15,649 bases of DNA from Bacillota bacterium. GTDB taxonomy: Bacteria > Bacillota > Sulfobacillia > JAJZYS01 > JAJYTV01. Below the pieces are notes generated by a model. It searched no databases. It was not told the origin of the DNA and saw only the letters and a list, made by a program, of their open reading frames with translations. Made by a program: the position numbers and the translations under genes. Positions 13,542-15,649 of this stretch are shown piece after piece. Location: the NCBI GenBank assembly GCA_021810725.1, contig JAJZIE010000028.1:1-15649 (forward strand), read 5' to 3'. Within the stretch, counting starts at the first letter, position 1; each line of letters starts with the position of its first letter.

Positions 13542-14540
13542 ATGGCTAGGACGAAGGAGTCGCCCAAGGCGACGTCGGCGCTCGGCCCCGCAGAGGTGCG
13601 CAAGATGTACCGCAACATGCTGCTCGCGCGTACGATCGACGAGCGCATGTGGACGCTGAACCGCGCCGGCAAGGCGCCATTCGTCATTCCCTGCCGCGGC
13701 CAGGAAGCCGCCCAGGTGGGGTGGGCCGCAGGGCTGCGCCCGACCGACTACTTCCTGCCCTACTACAGAGACCTCGGCGTCATGGTGACCCTGGGCTACA
13801 CCGCCCGCCAGGCGTTTTTAAGCCTGCTCGGCAAGGCCGAGGACGTGACGTCCGGTGGACGCCAGATGCCGGGCCACTACGGCTGGGAAGAGCGCCACGT
13901 CATCACGGGGTCCAGCCCCGTCACGACGCAGGTGCTGCACGCAGTGGGCATCGCCTACGCGAGCCACCTGCGCGGCGAGGACACCGTGGCGGCCGCCTCA
14001 CTCGGCGAGGGCTCCACGAGCCAGGGCGACTTCCACGAGGCGATGAACTGGGCCTCCATTTACAAGCTGCCCGTGCTTTTCGTCGTGGAGAACAACGGCT
14101 ACGCCATCTCTTCTCCGCAGTCCAAGGAGATGGCGGTGCAGGACGCCGCCGAACGGGCCCTGGGCTATGGCATGGCGGGCGTCACCGTCGACGGCACGGA
14201 CTTCTTCGCCTGCTACGAAGCGACCCTGCAGGCTGCCGAGCGTGCGCGCCGCGGCGACGGACCGACCTTGCTCGAATTCAAGATGTATCGCCTGCTGCCA
14301 CACTCGTCCGACGATGACGACCGCACCTACCGCAGCCGCGAAGAGGTGGAGGCCTGGAAAGACCGTGACCCCATCCTGCGCATGAAGAACCACGTGCTCG
14401 AGGCGGGGGTCATGACGGCGGAGGAGGAAGGCGCCCTGCGTTCCGAGGTGCAGGCGGAGGTCGACGAGGCCATCGCCTACTCTGAGGCTGCGCCGTACCC
14501 GCCGGTCGAGGACATGTTCACCCACGTCTACGCGGACTAG
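13542..14540 (+). CDS. bkdAA: Branched-chain 2-oxo acid dehydrogenase E1 component, alpha subunit
   Basis: Thiamine-diphosphate-binding subunit of the alpha2beta2 E1 that decarboxylates branched 2-oxo acids and transfers the acyl group to E2 lipoyl lysine. The protein is 332 residues, with the substrate-channel segment CRGQEAAQVG at 51-60 and RQMPGHYG at 107-114. The ThDP/Mg motif GEGSTSQGDFHE (155-166) runs to ENN (183-185), with Glu where many relatives have GDG. The loop YRLLPHSSDDDD (249-260) corresponds to the region phosphorylated in mitochondrial E1. A GGAGGGAGG ribosome binding site ends 11 nt before ATG 13542. Acetoin or pyruvate dehydrogenase E1 is the alternative, but leucine dehydrogenase and Ptb/Buk next door make the branched-chain role the best reading. 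Confidence 0.9.
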   Translation: MARTKESPKATSALGPAEVRKMYRNMLLARTIDERMWTLNRAGKAPFVIPCRGQEAAQVGWAAGLRPTDYFLPYYRDLGVMVTLGYTARQAFLSLLGKAEDVTSGGRQMPGHYGWEERHVITGSSPVTTQVLHAVGIAYASHLRGEDTVAAASLGEGSTSQGDFHEAMNWASIYKLPVLFVVENNGYAISSPQSKEMAVQDAAERALGYGMAGVTVDGTDFFACYEATLQAAERARRGDGPTLLEFKMYRLLPHSSDDDDRTYRSREEVEAWKDRDPILRMKNHVLEAGVMTAEEEGALRSEVQAEVDEAIAYSEAAPYPPVEDMFTHVYAD

Positions 14541-14553
14541 GAGGCAGGGCGTC

Positions 14554-15537
14554 ATGGCCGTAAGGAATCTCATCGACGGCATCCGGGAAGCGATGCACGA
14601 GGAGATGGCGCGGGACGAGCGCGTCGTTCTCCTGGGCGAGGACGTGGGCAAGCGCGGTGGCGTCTTCCGCGCGTCGGAAGGTCTTGTCGACGATTTCGGG
14701 GAGCAGCGCGTGATCGACGCGCCGCTCGGCGAGTCCGGCATCGTCGGCGTCGCGATCGGCATGGCCATGAACGGCCTGGTGCCGATCGCCGAGATCCAGT
14801 TCGCGGACTTCATCCACCCGGCGTTCAACCAGATCGTGAGCGAGGCGGCCAAGATCCGCTACCGCTCGAACAACGACTTCCATGTGCCGATGGTCATCCG
14901 CGCGCCCTTTGGCGGCGGCGTCCACGGCGGCCTCTACCACTCCCAGAGCGTCGAGGCCTTCTTCATGCACGTGCCTGGGCTGAAGGTGGTCATTCCGTCG
15001 ACCCCGGCCGACGCGAAGGGCCTGCTCAAGTCGGCCATCCGCGACGAGGACCCGGTGGTCTTCTTCGAGCACAAGCGGAGCTACCGCCTGGTCCGGGGCG
15101 AAATCCCCGAAGGCGATGTCACCGTCCCGATCGGCAAGGCGCGTCTCGTGCGCGAGGGCAAGGATCTCAGCATTTTCGCCTATGGCCTGATGGCGTTCTA
15201 CGCCGAGCAGGCGGCGGACGCCCTCGCGAAGGAAGGCATCTCTGCGGAGGTCATCGACCTGCGCACGCTTCTGCCGCTCGACCGCGAGGCTATCCTCCAG
15301 TCGGTCGCCCGCACCCACAGGGCCCTGATCGTGCACGAAGCGAACCACACCATGGGGGCTGGCGCCGAGGTGGCGGCCACCATCGCCGAAGGCGCACTCT
15401 ATGAACTCGACGCGCCGATCCGTCGCCTGACGGGGCCGGACATCCCGGCCATGCCGTTCAACACTCCGCAGGAAGAGCACTTCATGCCGAACCCCGAGAA
15501 GATCGCGCAGGCGGCGCGCGAGCTCTTGGCGCTCTAG
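14554..15537 (+). CDS. bkdAB: Branched-chain 2-oxo acid dehydrogenase E1 component, beta subunit
   Basis: Partner of the alpha subunit; it completes the ThDP site and carries the transketolase-type C-terminal domain. The 327-residue protein shows GEDVGKRGGVFR at 28-39, DAPLGESGIVGVAIGMA with the cofactor-activating Glu60, the segment EIQFADFIHPAFNQIVSEAAK (about 80-100), and HSQSVEAFFMHVPGLKVVIP followed by FFEHKRSYR. ATG 14554 follows AGGAGG (14539-14544, overlapping the bkdAA stop) by 9 nt. The next gene begins about 21 nt after its stop. This is a typical E1-beta with no missing motifs. Confidence 0.94.
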   Translation: MAVRNLIDGIREAMHEEMARDERVVLLGEDVGKRGGVFRASEGLVDDFGEQRVIDAPLGESGIVGVAIGMAMNGLVPIAEIQFADFIHPAFNQIVSEAAKIRYRSNNDFHVPMVIRAPFGGGVHGGLYHSQSVEAFFMHVPGLKVVIPSTPADAKGLLKSAIRDEDPVVFFEHKRSYRLVRGEIPEGDVTVPIGKARLVREGKDLSIFAYGLMAFYAEQAADALAKEGISAEVIDLRTLLPLDREAILQSVARTHRALIVHEANHTMGAGAEVAATIAEGALYELDAPIRRLTGPDIPAMPFNTPQEEHFMPNPEKIAQAARELLAL

Positions 15538-15543
15538 CCTTCA

Positions 15544-15561
15544 AGGAGGTCGGAAGCCATC
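15544..15561 (+). promoter_or_regulatory. Ribosome binding site of bkdB with an apparent ATC start
   Basis: AGGAGG at 15544-15549 is followed by a 9-nt spacer, the same as for bkdAB, and then ATC at 15559. No ATG, GTG or TTG occurs in frame between the upstream TAG (15535-15537) and ATG 15571, which is 21 nt past the Shine-Dalgarno sequence. Confidence 0.5.
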
Positions 15562-15649
15562 AAAGTCCAGATGCCCCAGCTCGGGGAAAGCGTCACGGAA
15601 GGAACCATCGGTCACTGGCTCAAGAAGGTCGTCGACCTGGGCGAGAAGT
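15559..15649 (+). CDS. bkdB: Lipoyl-bearing E2 acyltransferase of the branched-chain complex, 3' end outside window
   Basis: Only the first ~30 codons are present. They read IKVQMPQLGESVTEGTIGHW and on to LGEK, the canonical start of an E2 lipoyl domain (MPQLGESVTEGTI is diagnostic of 2-oxo acid dehydrogenase E2). The lipoylated lysine and catalytic core lie beyond the window. Order after bkdAA-bkdAB identifies it as BkdB. The start is unresolved. ATC 15559 has ideal Shine-Dalgarno spacing and would give the expected N-terminus. ATG 15571 would begin directly at MPQLGE, at a poor distance from the ribosome binding site. A G-to-C base error turning ATG into ATC is also possible. Confidence 0.88.
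   Translation, partial: MKVQMPQLGESVTEGTIGHWLKKVVDLGEK

Overview
The window looks like a chromosomal segment of a spore-forming, high-G+C member of the Bacillota. By eye it is about two-thirds G+C, with G/C-rich third codon positions, frequent GTG starts and strong AGGAGG ribosome binding sites. The presence of spoIVB followed directly by spo0A fixes it as an endospore former. Gene order and composition recall lineages such as Symbiobacterium or Thermaerobacter, but the genus cannot be fixed from the sequence alone. Every convincing gene is on the + strand.

Region 1 (1-6895) is a tightly packed run: dxs (5' end cut by the window edge), tlyA, an HD-domain phosphohydrolase, nadK, argR and recN. 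Most junctions overlap (dxs/tlyA by 23 nt, tlyA/HD and argR/recN as TGATG, nadK/argR by 14 nt). The one real gap, before nadK, holds a long stem-loop and a 20-codon mini-ORF. A hairpin with a T-rich tail closes the run after recN. This is the Bacillus-type dxs-yqxC-ahrC-recN cluster with two extra genes. Its products serve isoprenoid precursor synthesis, rRNA methylation, nucleotide hydrolysis, NADP synthesis, arginine-type regulation and DNA repair.

Region 2 (6968-9226) is the conserved sporulation pair: spoIVB, the signalling protease of the fourth stage of sporulation with a complete His/Asp/Ser triad, and spo0A, the master response regulator. It ends in a textbook terminator. spo0A has two in-frame start codons, each with its own Shine-Dalgarno sequence.

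Region 3 (9227-15649) begins with a 340-bp leader without a convincing gene, then a branched-chain amino acid catabolic cluster: an unrecognised 243-aa protein, ptb, bcd, buk, then after a very strong hairpin bkdAA, bkdAB and the first codons of bkdB. Leucine dehydrogenase deaminates Leu/Ile/Val to 2-oxo acids. The E1/E2 complex decarboxylates these to branched acyl-CoAs, which feed branched fatty acid synthesis or are converted by Ptb and Buk to acyl phosphate, acid and ATP. Compared with Bacillus subtilis, the sigma-54 activator gene bkdR is not in front and lpdV (E3) is not between buk and bkdAA.

I see no mobile element, CRISPR array, tRNA or rRNA, and no obviously new multi-gene system. 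The points most worth a second look are an ArgR whose arginine-pocket residues are replaced, the unknown gene heading the ptb-bcd-buk cluster, the apparent ATC start of bkdB, the double start of spo0A and three strong intercistronic RNA structures.
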